Under the pieces are notes generated by a model that saw only the letters and a program-made list of their open reading frames with translations, was not told the origin of the DNA and did not search any database. A stretch of DNA of 64,000 bases from Sediminicola sp047612485 (GTDB lineage Bacteria; Bacteroidota; Bacteroidia; Flavobacteriales; Flavobacteriaceae), in NCBI GenBank assembly GCA_047612485.1, contig JBLGAT010000001.1, forward strand, positions 62,001 to 126,000. The letters are read 5' to 3'. Positions 42,229-51,581 of the stretch are shown here, piece after piece (the first letter of the stretch is position 1; each line of letters starts with the position of its first letter). The translations under genes were made by a program, and so were the position numbers.

Positions 42229-42396
42229 TTAATACCCATACTGAATGGTCATATTAGGACCGTATTTCAGCAAGACAATTAACATGCAAAACAAGGTGAT
42301 TACAATACTTAAAAATAATAGGAGCACGGCGCTTTTATAGCCTATAGGCCATTTTCCAATTGGACTTTGTTGAATAATCTCGTTGATAACATCCAT
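42229..42396 (-). CDS. Small single-span membrane protein (55 residues)
   Basis: ATG at 42396 (minus strand) to a TAA at 42229-42231. It contains a polar helix with S-P-I-G-K-W-P-I-G-Y, one strong membrane helix (~23-43) and a short tail M-T-I-Q-Y-G-Y. The stop falls 2 bases after the stop of the convergent M14 gene, a tight fit that argues for a real gene. It has no recognised family. The divergent upstream region to the terminator at 42516 is ~120 bp and could hold its promoter. Confidence 0.6.
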   Translation of the reverse strand: MDVINEIIQQSPIGKWPIGYKSAVLLLFLSIVITLFCMLIVLLKYGPNMTIQYGY

Positions 42397-42515
42397 TATA
42401 TTATAGTTTTAGTTAATGAAAATTGTTTTAGGATGTAGGTTGTTGTTATAGCTGTTATATATGTAACAACCAACGGGCCGAAAACCCTACTGCTTTCAAA
42501 AAGTGTCTTGAAAAA

Positions 42516-42553
42516 CAAAAAAGGGGAACATCTGAAAGATGTTCCCCTTTTTT
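42516..42553. terminator. Strong bidirectional terminator
   Basis: AAAAAGGGGAACATC (42519-42533), loop TGAA, then GATGTTCCCCTTTTT (42538-42552): a perfect 15-bp stem with A and T flanks. It mainly ends the minus-strand VWA lipoprotein transcript, whose stop is at 42574. Confidence 0.92.
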
Positions 42554-42573
42554 ATGACTTAATATTGACGCTG

Positions 42574-43665
42574 TTATTTACATCCTCCTGTAAATCCTTT
42601 GGCATTGAATTTAGTCTGAACGGCTCCTTGTTTATTGCCAGATTTTACTTGAATGGCAAGATTATTATCACCACTTCCGTCTCTTTTAGGGCTACAATAT
42701 TCAAACAAATAGAAACTATTGGCCCTTTCGGATACCCTTTCGGAAATAGCATTAAAAGTGTTTTCCAATTCAGCTTTATTTCCGGCAAAAACACTAAAAG
42801 TCTTTCCTATCTTTTTAAGGACCTCAGTATCTATTTCAGCACCTAATCCTATGGAATAGAAAGTTATGTTGGCATTAGCTTCACTTACCTTTTTTAAGGC
42901 CGCAGCTTCAGTATATCTAGAAGCCTGATCCGTTCCATCCGTAAAAATAACTACTGAAGCAGCTCCAATATTATCATCTTGGGTACTCTTGTTCAATAGA
43001 TCCGTGGCTATATCCGTTGCTTTAATAACCGCTCCATATAAATCCGTAGATGGGTCATTACTTATATCTTGCGTGATACCGTCAATAGCACTCAATAATT
43101 CTTGTTTGGCTGCCGTCAAAGGATTCAATAGGTGCAACTTATTCTCCCCATCAAACCAATAAATTGCCATTTTAACCGACTCTATGGCAGGATCAGGCAT
43201 TACATTGTTCACAAAACTCGTGGAGGCGGACTTCAGTTCCGTTAAACTGCTGCTCAATACACTATTGCTTAAATCCAATACCAATAGCGTATTGTTCTTA
43301 AAGATCTGGGAATTCGGTGAAATGCGGGCAAATGATTCTGAAGTTGAAATGGTATTAAAACAAGCATCATTTCTACCCTGCTCGTAAATAGTAAACTTAT
43401 CTGCCGTTAATCCAGATACAGGTGCGCCATCAGAATCTGAGACCTTAAAGAATATGGATATTTTTCCCGGGAGGGTGGCATATTGATCCTGAATGGATAG
43501 GATCAGCTGATTTTCTCCTAAGTTGAGGCAGTCATCTACGGGCTTTCCTTGTCCCAGTTCACCATTTTGATTTACATTGAAATTTACATCATCCTCGGCA
43601 TTACCGCACGATATGGCTAAAGCAAGGATGCTAAATAAGGCAATTATTTTAATTGATATTTTCAT
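42574..43665 (-). CDS. VWA-domain lipoprotein
   Basis: A 363-residue lipoprotein. Residues 1-20 are a signal with lipobox A-I-S-C. An N-terminal β domain (~40-105) is followed by a von Willebrand factor A domain (~120-310) with the MIDAS L-D-L-S-N-S and V-I-F-T-D-G-T-D. The tail has cysteines (Y-C-S-P-K and G-G-C-K at the end) that could form a disulfide. It probably faces the periplasm or cell surface and binds a protein partner through a metal ion. No system gene is adjacent. The upstream gene on the other strand is the molybdenum hydroxylase small subunit. Confidence 0.88.
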   Translation of the reverse strand: MKISIKIIALFSILALAISCGNAEDDVNFNVNQNGELGQGKPVDDCLNLGENQLILSIQDQYATLPGKISIFFKVSDSDGAPVSGLTADKFTIYEQGRNDACFNTISTSESFARISPNSQIFKNNTLLVLDLSNSVLSSSLTELKSASTSFVNNVMPDPAIESVKMAIYWFDGENKLHLLNPLTAAKQELLSAIDGITQDISNDPSTDLYGAVIKATDIATDLLNKSTQDDNIGAASVVIFTDGTDQASRYTEAAALKKVSEANANITFYSIGLGAEIDTEVLKKIGKTFSVFAGNKAELENTFNAISERVSERANSFYLFEYCSPKRDGSGDNNLAIQVKSGNKQGAVQTKFNAKGFTGGCK

Positions 43666-43877
43666 TTTTTAATTTATATAGGTTCACCAAGCAGAACGCT
43701 CAAATACAATTTAAATTATACGACTTGTGATTTTTTTTTGTTACGAAATTTCAGCCCGTTTTTAGGCACTGTATATGGCAGAAATAGGCTTAACAAAGTG
43801 TTAAAAACGGGCGTGTCATTTATATTTTTTTTAACTTGATACCTTTATTTTGATTGTCTTAACTTAAAACTTACAAT

Positions 43878-44339
43878 ATGCCTGCCTATCAATTAGAAGT
43901 GAACGGAAAGTCCCAAACTGTAGATGTTAGTGAGGATACTCCGGTCCTATGGATTTTAAGGGACCATATGGATCTGGTAGGAACTAAATATGGTTGTGGA
44001 ATTGGCCAATGTGGTGCTTGTACCATTCATATGGATGGCACTGCCGTAAGGAGCTGCTCCCTAACGGTTGCACAGGTGGAAGGAAAATCGCTGACCACCA
44101 TCGAAGGATTATCTGCCGATGCCTCCCATCCAGTTCAGAAGGCATGGAAAGAGGTAGATGTTCCCCAATGTGGATATTGTCAGGCAGGACAGATCATGAC
44201 GGCCTCAGCTTTTCTAGAAAAAAACCCCAAGCCAACTTCAGAAGATATTAAAAATGCCATGCATGGAAACATATGCAGGTGTGCCGCCTATACACGTATA
44301 CATAAAGCTGTGGAAACTGCTGCCAATAATATGGGATGA
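43878..44339 (+). CDS. Molybdenum hydroxylase, [2Fe-2S] small subunit
   Basis: A 153-residue two-cluster iron-sulfur protein of the xanthine oxidase family (IorA/CoxS type). The N-terminal plant-ferredoxin-like domain holds C-G-I-G-Q-C-G-A-C ... C, and the C-terminal helical domain holds C-G-Y-C-Q-A-G ... C-R-C. All eight cysteines are in place. It carries electrons from the molybdenum site of the next gene's product to an acceptor. The gap to the large subunit is 84 bp. There is no FAD subunit in the cluster, so electrons probably go to a cytochrome or another carrier. Confidence 0.94.
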   Translation: MPAYQLEVNGKSQTVDVSEDTPVLWILRDHMDLVGTKYGCGIGQCGACTIHMDGTAVRSCSLTVAQVEGKSLTTIEGLSADASHPVQKAWKEVDVPQCGYCQAGQIMTASAFLEKNPKPTSEDIKNAMHGNICRCAAYTRIHKAVETAANNMG

Positions 44340-44423
44340 CCAAGCAATAACACCACTGTACCTGTTTTTTAAAACACAATCTCGCGTTTCGGTAATTACC
44401 AGCCCGAATTAAAAACTATAAAA

Positions 44424-46592
44424 ATGTCAACATCAACAAAAATAACCTTTAGTAGAAGAGGATTTATAAGAACTTCTTCTTTGGCAAGTGGCGGGCTCCT
44501 TATAGGATTCAATCTGTTTACGGCCTGTTCGCCGAAAGCAAAGCCGCCAGTAGATATTTCACAATTGGATTTTAACGATTTTAATGCTTTTATCAAGATA
44601 GCCGACAACGGCGCTGTTACCATTTTCTCCCCAAATCCAGAAATTGGTCAGGGCGTGAAGACGGCTATGCCCATGCTTATTGCTGAAGAATTGGATGTGG
44701 CATGGGATAATGTTCATGTTCAACAGGGTATTTTAGACACCAATAATTACACAAGGCAGGTCGCTGGAGGTAGCCAATCCATTCGTTTCGGCTGGGAACC
44801 CTTGCGTCAAACGGGAGCAACCGCACGTCAGATGCTGGTGAATGCAGCAGCTGCAAAATGGGGTGTAGATCCGTCCGAATGTACTACTAAACAAGGGGTG
44901 ATAACCAATGCAAAAGGAGAAACACTTGGATATGGCGATGTCGTTAAAGAGGCTGCTCAATTAGAAGTGCCCGAGAATGTAACCTTAAAGGATCCAAAAG
45001 ATTTTACTATCATCAAATCAGATGTAAAGAATGTTGATATCGACAAAATAATCACGGGACAGCCCTTGTTCGGGATGGACTTCAAAAAAGAGGGTATGGT
45101 TTATGCCGCTACTTTAAGGCCACCGGCTTTTGGACAAATATTGGAGTCTTTCGATGATTCCGTAACCAGAAAAACCAATGGGGTACTCGACGTTATAAAA
45201 TTTGGTGACAAAATAGCTGTTCTGGCTACGGATACATGGTCGGCCATGAAGGGAAAAAATGCGTTAAAAGCAATTTGGATTGAAGGCACCAAATTGGAAA
45301 GTACAGAAGGACATGATAAAATATTAACAGACCTATTAAACGGTTCCAAAGTTGAGACTTTACGAAAGGATGGGGATATTAAAAAAGCCTTTGCCGCGGC
45401 AGACAAGATTGTAGAACGCACCTATCATTCGCCTTTTCTGCCCCACAACTGTATGGAGCCCATGAATTTCTTTGCCGATGTAACCGAAGATAAGATCCAT
45501 TTAGTGGGGCCAATACAAACTCCTGAACGCACAGCACAGAACGTTGCCGAATTGTTGAACAGGGATATAGAACAGATTCACTTGGAAATGACCCGCATGG
45601 GCGGTGGATTTGGCCGCCGCTTATACGGCGATTTCGTTTTGGAAGCTGCTGAGATATCAAATCTGGCCAAGAAACCCGTGAAGCTAGTGTTTTCAAGAGA
45701 AGATGACATGATGGATGGGATATATCGCCCAGCCATTAAATATCGGATTAGAGCTGCGATCAAAGATGGTGAAATTACAGGGTATCATTTAAAAGAAGCC
45801 GCTATAAATAGTAATATGTATGGCTTGATCCCCAACTTTTTCCCTGCGGGGGCCATTGAAAATTATCAGGTGGATGTTGCCAAATATCAAAGCAACATTA
45901 CCACAGGTGCATGGAGGGCTCCTTATACCAATTTCTTGGCCTTTGCAGAACAAAGTTTCTTTGATGAGCTTGCAGAAACAATGGGGGTAGATCGTGTTCA
46001 GATGCGACTGGATTTACTACAAAAAGTTAAGGGCACCACAGATGATCGCATTCAGTATTCCCCAGAACGCATGGAGGAAGTTATAAAAGTAGTTGTCGAC
46101 AAATCAGGGTGGGGAAAAAAAGAAGCCGGAACTTTTCAAGGCTTTGCTGCCTATTATTGCCATAACACCCATGTCGCTGAAGTTGCCGATGTACAAATAG
46201 AAGATGGTATGCCCGTGGTAAAAAAAGTCACCTGTGTAGTAGATTGTGGCATTGTTGTGAATCCTTTGGGAGCTTTAAACCAAGTCGAAGGTGGTATTAT
46301 AGATGGAATAGGACACGCCATGTATGGCGATTTTGGTTTTGAAGAAGGAAAGCCAATGGCCAATAATTTTGACAGATACCGTTTGATAAGAATGAAGGAA
46401 GCCCCTGCGATTGAGACGCATTTTATTCAAAACAACCTATCTCCAACAGGACTTGGAGAACCTGCTTTACCGCCAGCCGGAGCTGCCATAGCGAACGCAT
46501 TTAAAGCTGCGACGGGTAATAGGTTAACCCAACAGCCGTTTATGAAAAATCCGGATTTGTTGAAAATGCCCACAAATGAAATTATAGGATAG
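44424..46592 (+). CDS. Molybdopterin-binding hydroxylase large subunit, Tat-exported
   Basis: A 722-residue xanthine oxidase-family catalytic subunit of the IorB / aldehyde dehydrogenase group. A Tat signal S-R-R-G-F-I-R is followed by a hydrophobic stretch at ~15-35, so the folded enzyme with its small subunit is exported to the periplasm. Molybdopterin-contact motifs include P-E-I-G-Q-G-V, G-G-G-F-G-R-R, G-A-W-R-A-P and G-L-G-E-P-A-L-P-P with the catalytic Glu. The substrate is probably an aldehyde or N-heterocycle. Its cofactor genes follow directly, beginning 2 bp downstream with moaD. Confidence 0.93.
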   Translation: MSTSTKITFSRRGFIRTSSLASGGLLIGFNLFTACSPKAKPPVDISQLDFNDFNAFIKIADNGAVTIFSPNPEIGQGVKTAMPMLIAEELDVAWDNVHVQQGILDTNNYTRQVAGGSQSIRFGWEPLRQTGATARQMLVNAAAAKWGVDPSECTTKQGVITNAKGETLGYGDVVKEAAQLEVPENVTLKDPKDFTIIKSDVKNVDIDKIITGQPLFGMDFKKEGMVYAATLRPPAFGQILESFDDSVTRKTNGVLDVIKFGDKIAVLATDTWSAMKGKNALKAIWIEGTKLESTEGHDKILTDLLNGSKVETLRKDGDIKKAFAAADKIVERTYHSPFLPHNCMEPMNFFADVTEDKIHLVGPIQTPERTAQNVAELLNRDIEQIHLEMTRMGGGFGRRLYGDFVLEAAEISNLAKKPVKLVFSREDDMMDGIYRPAIKYRIRAAIKDGEITGYHLKEAAINSNMYGLIPNFFPAGAIENYQVDVAKYQSNITTGAWRAPYTNFLAFAEQSFFDELAETMGVDRVQMRLDLLQKVKGTTDDRIQYSPERMEEVIKVVVDKSGWGKKEAGTFQGFAAYYCHNTHVAEVADVQIEDGMPVVKKVTCVVDCGIVVNPLGALNQVEGGIIDGIGHAMYGDFGFEEGKPMANNFDRYRLIRMKEAPAIETHFIQNNLSPTGLGEPALPPAGAAIANAFKAATGNRLTQQPFMKNPDLLKMPTNEIIG

Positions 46593-46594
46593 AT

Positions 46595-46846
46595 ATGACC
46601 ATATTATTGTTTGGAATCACCAAAGATATCATTGGCAGTTCTACATTAAAATTGGACACTGCCGAAGAAAAGGTGTCAAAGATCCATACCGTTGGGGAAT
46701 TAAAGAATTATCTGGGTGAAAGATTTCCAAAACTCAATACTTTATCCTCTTTGGCAGTAGCAGTGAATAGTACCTTCGCGGATAATGGAATGTTGGTGAA
46801 CGCCCAAGATGAGATAGCTCTGATCCCCCCAGTTAGCGGAGGATAA
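46595..46846 (+). CDS. moaD: Molybdopterin synthase sulfur-carrier subunit
   Basis: An 83-residue ubiquitin-like protein that ends in the required Gly-Gly (P-P-V-S-G-G), which is adenylated and thiocarboxylated. The start L-L-F-G-I-T-K-D-I and the A-L-I-P-P-V-S-G-G end are diagnostic. It begins 2 bp after the hydroxylase gene. Its activating enzyme, MoeB, is encoded three genes on. The partner subunit MoaE is not in the window. Confidence 0.93.
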   Translation: MTILLFGITKDIIGSSTLKLDTAEEKVSKIHTVGELKNYLGERFPKLNTLSSLAVAVNSTFADNGMLVNAQDEIALIPPVSGG

Positions 46847-46895
46847 CCTATCTTTGAATAAACGATAATGTTTGGAATGCTTTAATTGAAGATAG

Positions 46896-47879
46896 ATGTT
46901 GATCGACAACCATAATAGAAAGATAAACTACCTGCGATTGGCGGTTACCGACCGATGTAATCTTCGCTGTAATTATTGTATGCCCGCTGAAGGGATCGAT
47001 TTCGCGAAAAACGATAAGCTTTTTACCATTGATGAACTCTATACCTTAAGTAAGATTATGGTAGATCAGGGTATTGATAAAATAAGGATTACGGGGGGAG
47101 AACCTTTTGTAAGAAAAGATCTAATGGTGCTTCTTCGTAAAATGGCCAAGCTGGAAGGGCTTAAAGATATTTCCATCACTACAAATGCCACCTTGATAGG
47201 GCCTTTTATAGATGAACTCAAAGAATTGGGCATTACAAATATCAATCTAAGTATGGATGCCATCCATAAAGAGACCTTCGATGTAATTACCCGCAGAAAT
47301 GAATATGAAACGGTATACCAAAATTTGATACGACTGATTACTGATGGATTTAATGTCCGTATCAATTTTATAGTTTTAGATGGACAAAATACACAGGATA
47401 TCTTGCCAATTTTGGAAGCGATGAAACAGTATGATGTTTCCGTACGCTTTTTAGAGGAAATGCCATTTAATGGTGGTTCCAAAACCTTCAATACCATTAA
47501 ATGGGACTATAAAAATATCTTTAAGCATATTTCTGGGGCATATTCCAATATTGAAAAACTGGAATCGCCACGCACATCTACTTCCATCAATTATAAAATA
47601 AGGGGGCACAAAGGAACCTTTGGACTTATCCCTTCCTTTAGCAGAACTTTTTGTGGCACTTGCAATAGATTGAGGATTTCTGCCACCGGAGACGTGATTA
47701 CCTGTCTTTATGGGAAACCGAGTATGAACCTTAGAGATGTGTTGAGAAATGAAAATGCAGAAGAAAATATAAAACTTCACATTTTAAAGGCAATTGGCAG
47801 TAGGGCCAAAACGGGCTTTGATGCCCAAAAAAATCACTCCTCTGTTTTTGACAGTTCTATGACTTCGATAGGAGGATAG
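46896..47879 (+). CDS. moaA: GTP 3',8-cyclase
   Basis: A 327-residue radical-SAM enzyme for the first step of molybdenum cofactor synthesis. The N-terminal cluster is C-N-L-R-C-N-Y-C. The second [4Fe-4S] site is C-G-T-C-x13-C near 250-270, and the protein ends S-I-G-G, the double glycine needed for activity. MoaC, which completes the step, is not encoded nearby. The gap to moaD is 49 bp. Confidence 0.95.
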   Translation: MLIDNHNRKINYLRLAVTDRCNLRCNYCMPAEGIDFAKNDKLFTIDELYTLSKIMVDQGIDKIRITGGEPFVRKDLMVLLRKMAKLEGLKDISITTNATLIGPFIDELKELGITNINLSMDAIHKETFDVITRRNEYETVYQNLIRLITDGFNVRINFIVLDGQNTQDILPILEAMKQYDVSVRFLEEMPFNGGSKTFNTIKWDYKNIFKHISGAYSNIEKLESPRTSTSINYKIRGHKGTFGLIPSFSRTFCGTCNRLRISATGDVITCLYGKPSMNLRDVLRNENAEENIKLHILKAIGSRAKTGFDAQKNHSSVFDSSMTSIGG

Positions 47880-47943
47880 TTTCATAGTAGAAATTAACCA
47901 TGGGCATTAAGCCCATGAATTATAAATAAAAGATACTTCTAAT

Positions 47944-48531
47944 ATGTTTAAGGGCACAATATATGGATTGGTTCTTTCTGGAGGGAAAAGCACAAGAATG
48001 GGTACCGACAAAGGTGCAATTGTATATCATGAGCTTCCCCAAAGGGAACATTTGTACCATTTATTGGAAAAGGTTTGTGACAAAACATTTCTTAGCATAC
48101 GATCCGAACAGGTGAATGAAATGCCCAGTGGGGTCAATTTTATATTAGATAACAATGAATTTAGAGGGCCATACAACGGGATCTTAAGTGCACATAAAAA
48201 ATATCCCAATGTTGCTTGGCTGGTCTTGGCCTGCGATCTGCCCCTAATGGATCTAGAGGGGATTCAGCAATTGATTGCCGAAAGAAACACAAATAAAATA
48301 ACGACCGCTTTTGCAGGAAAGGAAACTATGTTGCCAGAGCCATTATGCGCTATTTGGGAAGTTGAGGGGTTGGAACAATCCATAACGCATCTTATAAACG
48401 GTACAAGTACCTGTCCAAGAAAATTTCTTATTAATTCAAATGTACAATTAGTATTTCCTGACCAAGAACATATATTGTTGAATGCCAATTCCAAGGAGGA
48501 ATACAAAGAGGCTATTTTAAAACTTACCTAG
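47944..48531 (+). CDS. mobA: Molybdenum cofactor guanylyltransferase
   Basis: A 195-residue nucleotidyltransferase with the N-terminal loop L-S-G-G-K-S-T-R-M-G-T-D-K and the metal-binding A-C-D-L-P-L-M. It attaches a nucleotide to molybdopterin. Since xanthine oxidase-family enzymes usually carry the cytidine form, made here possibly by MocA, this gene may serve other molybdoenzymes or be shared. The stop is 2 bp before moeB. Confidence 0.9.
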   Translation: MFKGTIYGLVLSGGKSTRMGTDKGAIVYHELPQREHLYHLLEKVCDKTFLSIRSEQVNEMPSGVNFILDNNEFRGPYNGILSAHKKYPNVAWLVLACDLPLMDLEGIQQLIAERNTNKITTAFAGKETMLPEPLCAIWEVEGLEQSITHLINGTSTCPRKFLINSNVQLVFPDQEHILLNANSKEEYKEAILKLT

Positions 48532-48533
48532 TT

Positions 48534-49604
48534 TTGGACCCCAATAGATATATACGGCAGACCGCTCTTAAGGAGTTTGGGCCACAGGCCCAAAAGAAAC
48601 TTATGAAATCACGCGTTCTCATTGTTGGGGCAGGCGGCTTGGGAGTCCCCGTCTTACAATATTTAAACGCCATGGGCGTAGGTACATTGGGAGTCGTGGA
48701 ACGAGATGTGGTTTCTATTTCCAACCTGCACCGTCAAGTTTTATACACGGAACGGGACATTGGGAAATCCAAACTAGTAGTGGCATTTAAAAAATTAAAG
48801 GCACAAAATTCGGCCACGATATTAAGAGGTTATGATACGTTCTTGATGGCTTCCAATGCTTTGGATATTATAAAAGATTATGACATCGTAATAGATGCAT
48901 CAGATAATTTTCCCACCCGTTATTTAATAAACGATGCCTGTGTCATCCTAAACAAACCTTTTGTGTATGGAGGCCTACAAGGTTTCGAAGGACAAGTGAG
49001 CGTATTTAATTTTAGGGGAGGACCTACATATAGATGCCTTTTTCCAAATATGCCGTCTATAGATGAAATACCAAACTGCAATATTAACGGAGTTTTGGGG
49101 GTGCTGCCTGGGATCGTTGGAAACCTCCAAGCCCTAGAAACGGTAAAAATGATTACGGGAATTGGCGAGGTACTTAAAGGAAAATTATTGTTGTTTAATG
49201 CCCTGGACCAGTCTATACAGAAAATAAGTTTTAGGCTACAAGAAAATAACCTGAACATCAAAGGCTTAAAGAACTCTTACGGGATTGTGTCCACGTCGCC
49301 ATTTTCAGAAATTTCGGTTGACGAACTTAAGGAACTAATAAACGCACAAGGAACTGTTCAGATTATTGATGTAAGGACGCAGGAAGAATTCGAGGCATAC
49401 AAAATTCCCAATTCTGTTCATATTCCTTTAAACGAATTAGGGGGTCGCAGCCATGATATTGATTTAAAACAACCTATATACTTAATATGTCAATCGGGTG
49501 AACGCAGTGCCGTGGCCTTGGAACAATTAAAAACTCAATTTTCTGAAATTGCCCTGTACTCTGTTCGCGGGGGAATAAATACATATGTGGCAGTATGCTC
49601 CTAA
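48534..49604 (+). CDS. moeB: MoaD-activating adenylyltransferase with rhodanese domain
   Basis: A 356-residue E1-like enzyme. The opening R-Y-I-R-Q-T-A-L-K-E-F-G and G-A-G-G-L-G-V-P-V-L-Q-Y nucleotide loop, N-L-H-R-Q-V-L-Y and D-A-S-D-N-F-P-T-R are the ThiF/MoeB signature. The C-terminal rhodanese domain (~260-356) has an active loop C-Q-S-G-E-R-S with its cysteine. It adenylates MoaD, and the rhodanese part can supply sulfur. The start is TTG at 48534, because no ATG lies before the conserved R-Y-I-R-Q. It overlaps the permease gene by 10 bp. Confidence 0.92.
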   Translation: MDPNRYIRQTALKEFGPQAQKKLMKSRVLIVGAGGLGVPVLQYLNAMGVGTLGVVERDVVSISNLHRQVLYTERDIGKSKLVVAFKKLKAQNSATILRGYDTFLMASNALDIIKDYDIVIDASDNFPTRYLINDACVILNKPFVYGGLQGFEGQVSVFNFRGGPTYRCLFPNMPSIDEIPNCNINGVLGVLPGIVGNLQALETVKMITGIGEVLKGKLLLFNALDQSIQKISFRLQENNLNIKGLKNSYGIVSTSPFSEISVDELKELINAQGTVQIIDVRTQEEFEAYKIPNSVHIPLNELGGRSHDIDLKQPIYLICQSGERSAVALEQLKTQFSEIALYSVRGGINTYVAVCS

Positions 49605-50374
49605 ACCCAAATGAATTAATTTTACTCTGTGTAGGTTTTTTTTTGATCGCTCTTTTATATTCTTCTGTTGGTTTTGGAGGGGGCTCTAGTTATCTGGCGA
49701 TATTGACCCTTGTTTTTTCCAGTTTTTTTGATATCAGGACCACGGCACTGCTCTGTAATCTTGTAGTGGTCAGCGGGAGTTGTTTTTTATACTACAAAAG
49801 GGGGTACATGGATTTTAAAAAATTCATCCCATTTATAGTCACCAGCGTCCCATTGGCTTTTTTAGGGGCCTCTTTTCGGTTAAGCGAAAACATCTTCTTT
49901 ATTATCCTTGGTGCCGCATTGATCATTTCTGCGCTTGCATTGGTCGTACAGACCATCAAGTTGCCCACACAAGAAGAAATCAAAAAGAAATACCCTCCCT
50001 ATTTGATGTATCTACTTGGTGGAGGCATTGGATTGCTTTCAGGTATAGTAGGTATAGGGGGCGGTATTTTTTTGGCCCCCGTCCTAAACCATATGAGATG
50101 GGAAAAATCTATTAAAATAGCGGCCTTGGCCAGTTTTTTTATCTTGGTAAACTCCATATCGGGCATAGCTGGTCTCATTTCCAATGACACCTTTCGGATG
50201 CCATTATGGGAAGGGGTAGCCTTATTGATTTCTGTTTTCATTGGCGGACAATTGGGAATACGTATCAGTTTAAGTAAATTGACAGGGAAAGGGATTAAGC
50301 TTACTACAGCCACTTTGGTCTTTATGGTAGGTGTCCGGGTTTTAATGGTCAATGGACTACAAATTTCAATTTAA
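49595..50374 (+). CDS. TauE/SafE-family permease
   Basis: A 259-residue membrane protein with about seven or eight helices. Each half carries a Gly-rich repeat (Y-S-S-V-G-F-G-G-G-S and G-I-V-G-I-G-G-G), the TauE/SafE hallmark. Members move sulfite, sulfoacetate or other organic anions. Within a molybdenum cofactor operon it might export sulfite or import a substrate for the hydroxylase, which is inference only. It overlaps moeB by 10 bp and is directly followed by moeA, so it is co-transcribed. Confidence 0.87.
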   Translation: MLLNPNELILLCVGFFLIALLYSSVGFGGGSSYLAILTLVFSSFFDIRTTALLCNLVVVSGSCFLYYKRGYMDFKKFIPFIVTSVPLAFLGASFRLSENIFFIILGAALIISALALVVQTIKLPTQEEIKKKYPPYLMYLLGGGIGLLSGIVGIGGGIFLAPVLNHMRWEKSIKIAALASFFILVNSISGIAGLISNDTFRMPLWEGVALLISVFIGGQLGIRISLSKLTGKGIKLTTATLVFMVGVRVLMVNGLQISI

Positions 50375-50375
50375 G

Positions 50376-51581
50376 ATGATCACTTTTGAAGAAGCATATC
50401 AAAAAGTAATGGCCCATAAACAGGATTATGGTACCGAAGAAGTTGCCCTATATGAGGCAACGGGAAGGGTATTGGCCAAAAATATTGAAGCCGATAGGGA
50501 TTTTCCGCCATTTCATAGGGCTACCAAGGATGGAATAGCAATAAATTATAACGCAATAAAAAAGGGAATAAAAGAGTTCAGGATTGAAGCCGTTGTTGCC
50601 GCGGGAACTCCAAAGACACGGATTGGACATGATCATAATTGCGTAGAGATCATGACAGGTGCCGTGGTTCCCGAAAATGCGGATACCGTCATAATGTATG
50701 AACATTTTACCATTAAAGACGGATATGCCATTTTGCATAGGGACCCGAACAAAGGCCAGGACATCCATTTTCAAGGAAGCGATGAGCGAAAAGGCTCCAT
50801 TGTATTGCGAAAGGACAGATTAATAACCGCATCAGAAATTGGCGTATTGGCAGCTGTGGGAAAAGCCATGGTTTGTGTCAAAAGACTCCCTAAAACAACT
50901 ATCATCAGCACTGGTAATGAGCTTGTGGACGTTCAAGAAAGACCCTTGCCATACCAAATTAGAAAATCCAATATCCATTCCCTCTATGCCGCCCTGTCGG
51001 AAGAACATATCGTTCCTGAACAGATACATTTAAATGATGAAAAGGAGGAAATAAAAAGGGAAGTAAAAAAAGCCTTGCTGGAGAATGATGTCCTGCTATT
51101 AAGTGGTGGGGTATCTAAGGGCAAGTTCGATTACATTCCTGATGTTTTGGAGGAATTGGGCGTGGAAAAAATCTTCCATAGGGTGTTGCAGCGTCCAGGA
51201 AAGCCCTTCTGGTTTGGATTACAAAAAGAAACTGGAACTGTCATTTTTTCCTTCCCTGGAAATCCGGCCTCTACCTTTGCGAATTACCATCTCTATTTTA
51301 AAGATTGGTTAAAAAGTTCTTTAAACCTCCCGATCCCAAAAATTAATGTAATTTTAGCTGAAACCATTGCCGTTGCCGGTGCCTTAACCTTGTTTTTACG
51401 GGTCAAAATAATAATGAAAAATGGCCAGCTTATCGCGGAACTTGTCAAAGAAAATGGTTCTGGCGATTTAACCAGTTTAGCCCAATCAGATGGATTTATA
51501 CGATTAGAACCTAAAGAAATCCCCTATAAAATTGGGGACTTGGTACCTTTTTCGCCCACAAGAAGAATGTTCTCATTATGA
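50376..51581 (+). CDS. moeA: Molybdopterin molybdotransferase
   Basis: A 401-residue MoeA, which inserts molybdate into adenylated molybdopterin. It has A-x-G-R-V-L-A at the N-terminus, the M-T-G-A-V-V-P segment, the MPT-binding S-T-G-N-E-L and L-L-S-G-G-V-S-K-G, and F-S-F-P-G-N-P-A-S. The frame opens at ATG 50352, inside the preceding gene, but ATG 50376 gives M-I-T-F-E-E-A, the usual MoeA beginning, 1 base after the upstream stop. It overlaps xdhC by 4 bp. Confidence 0.93.
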   Translation: MITFEEAYQKVMAHKQDYGTEEVALYEATGRVLAKNIEADRDFPPFHRATKDGIAINYNAIKKGIKEFRIEAVVAAGTPKTRIGHDHNCVEIMTGAVVPENADTVIMYEHFTIKDGYAILHRDPNKGQDIHFQGSDERKGSIVLRKDRLITASEIGVLAAVGKAMVCVKRLPKTTIISTGNELVDVQERPLPYQIRKSNIHSLYAALSEEHIVPEQIHLNDEKEEIKREVKKALLENDVLLLSGGVSKGKFDYIPDVLEELGVEKIFHRVLQRPGKPFWFGLQKETGTVIFSFPGNPASTFANYHLYFKDWLKSSLNLPIPKINVILAETIAVAGALTLFLRVKIIMKNGQLIAELVKENGSGDLTSLAQSDGFIRLEPKEIPYKIGDLVPFSPTRRMFSL

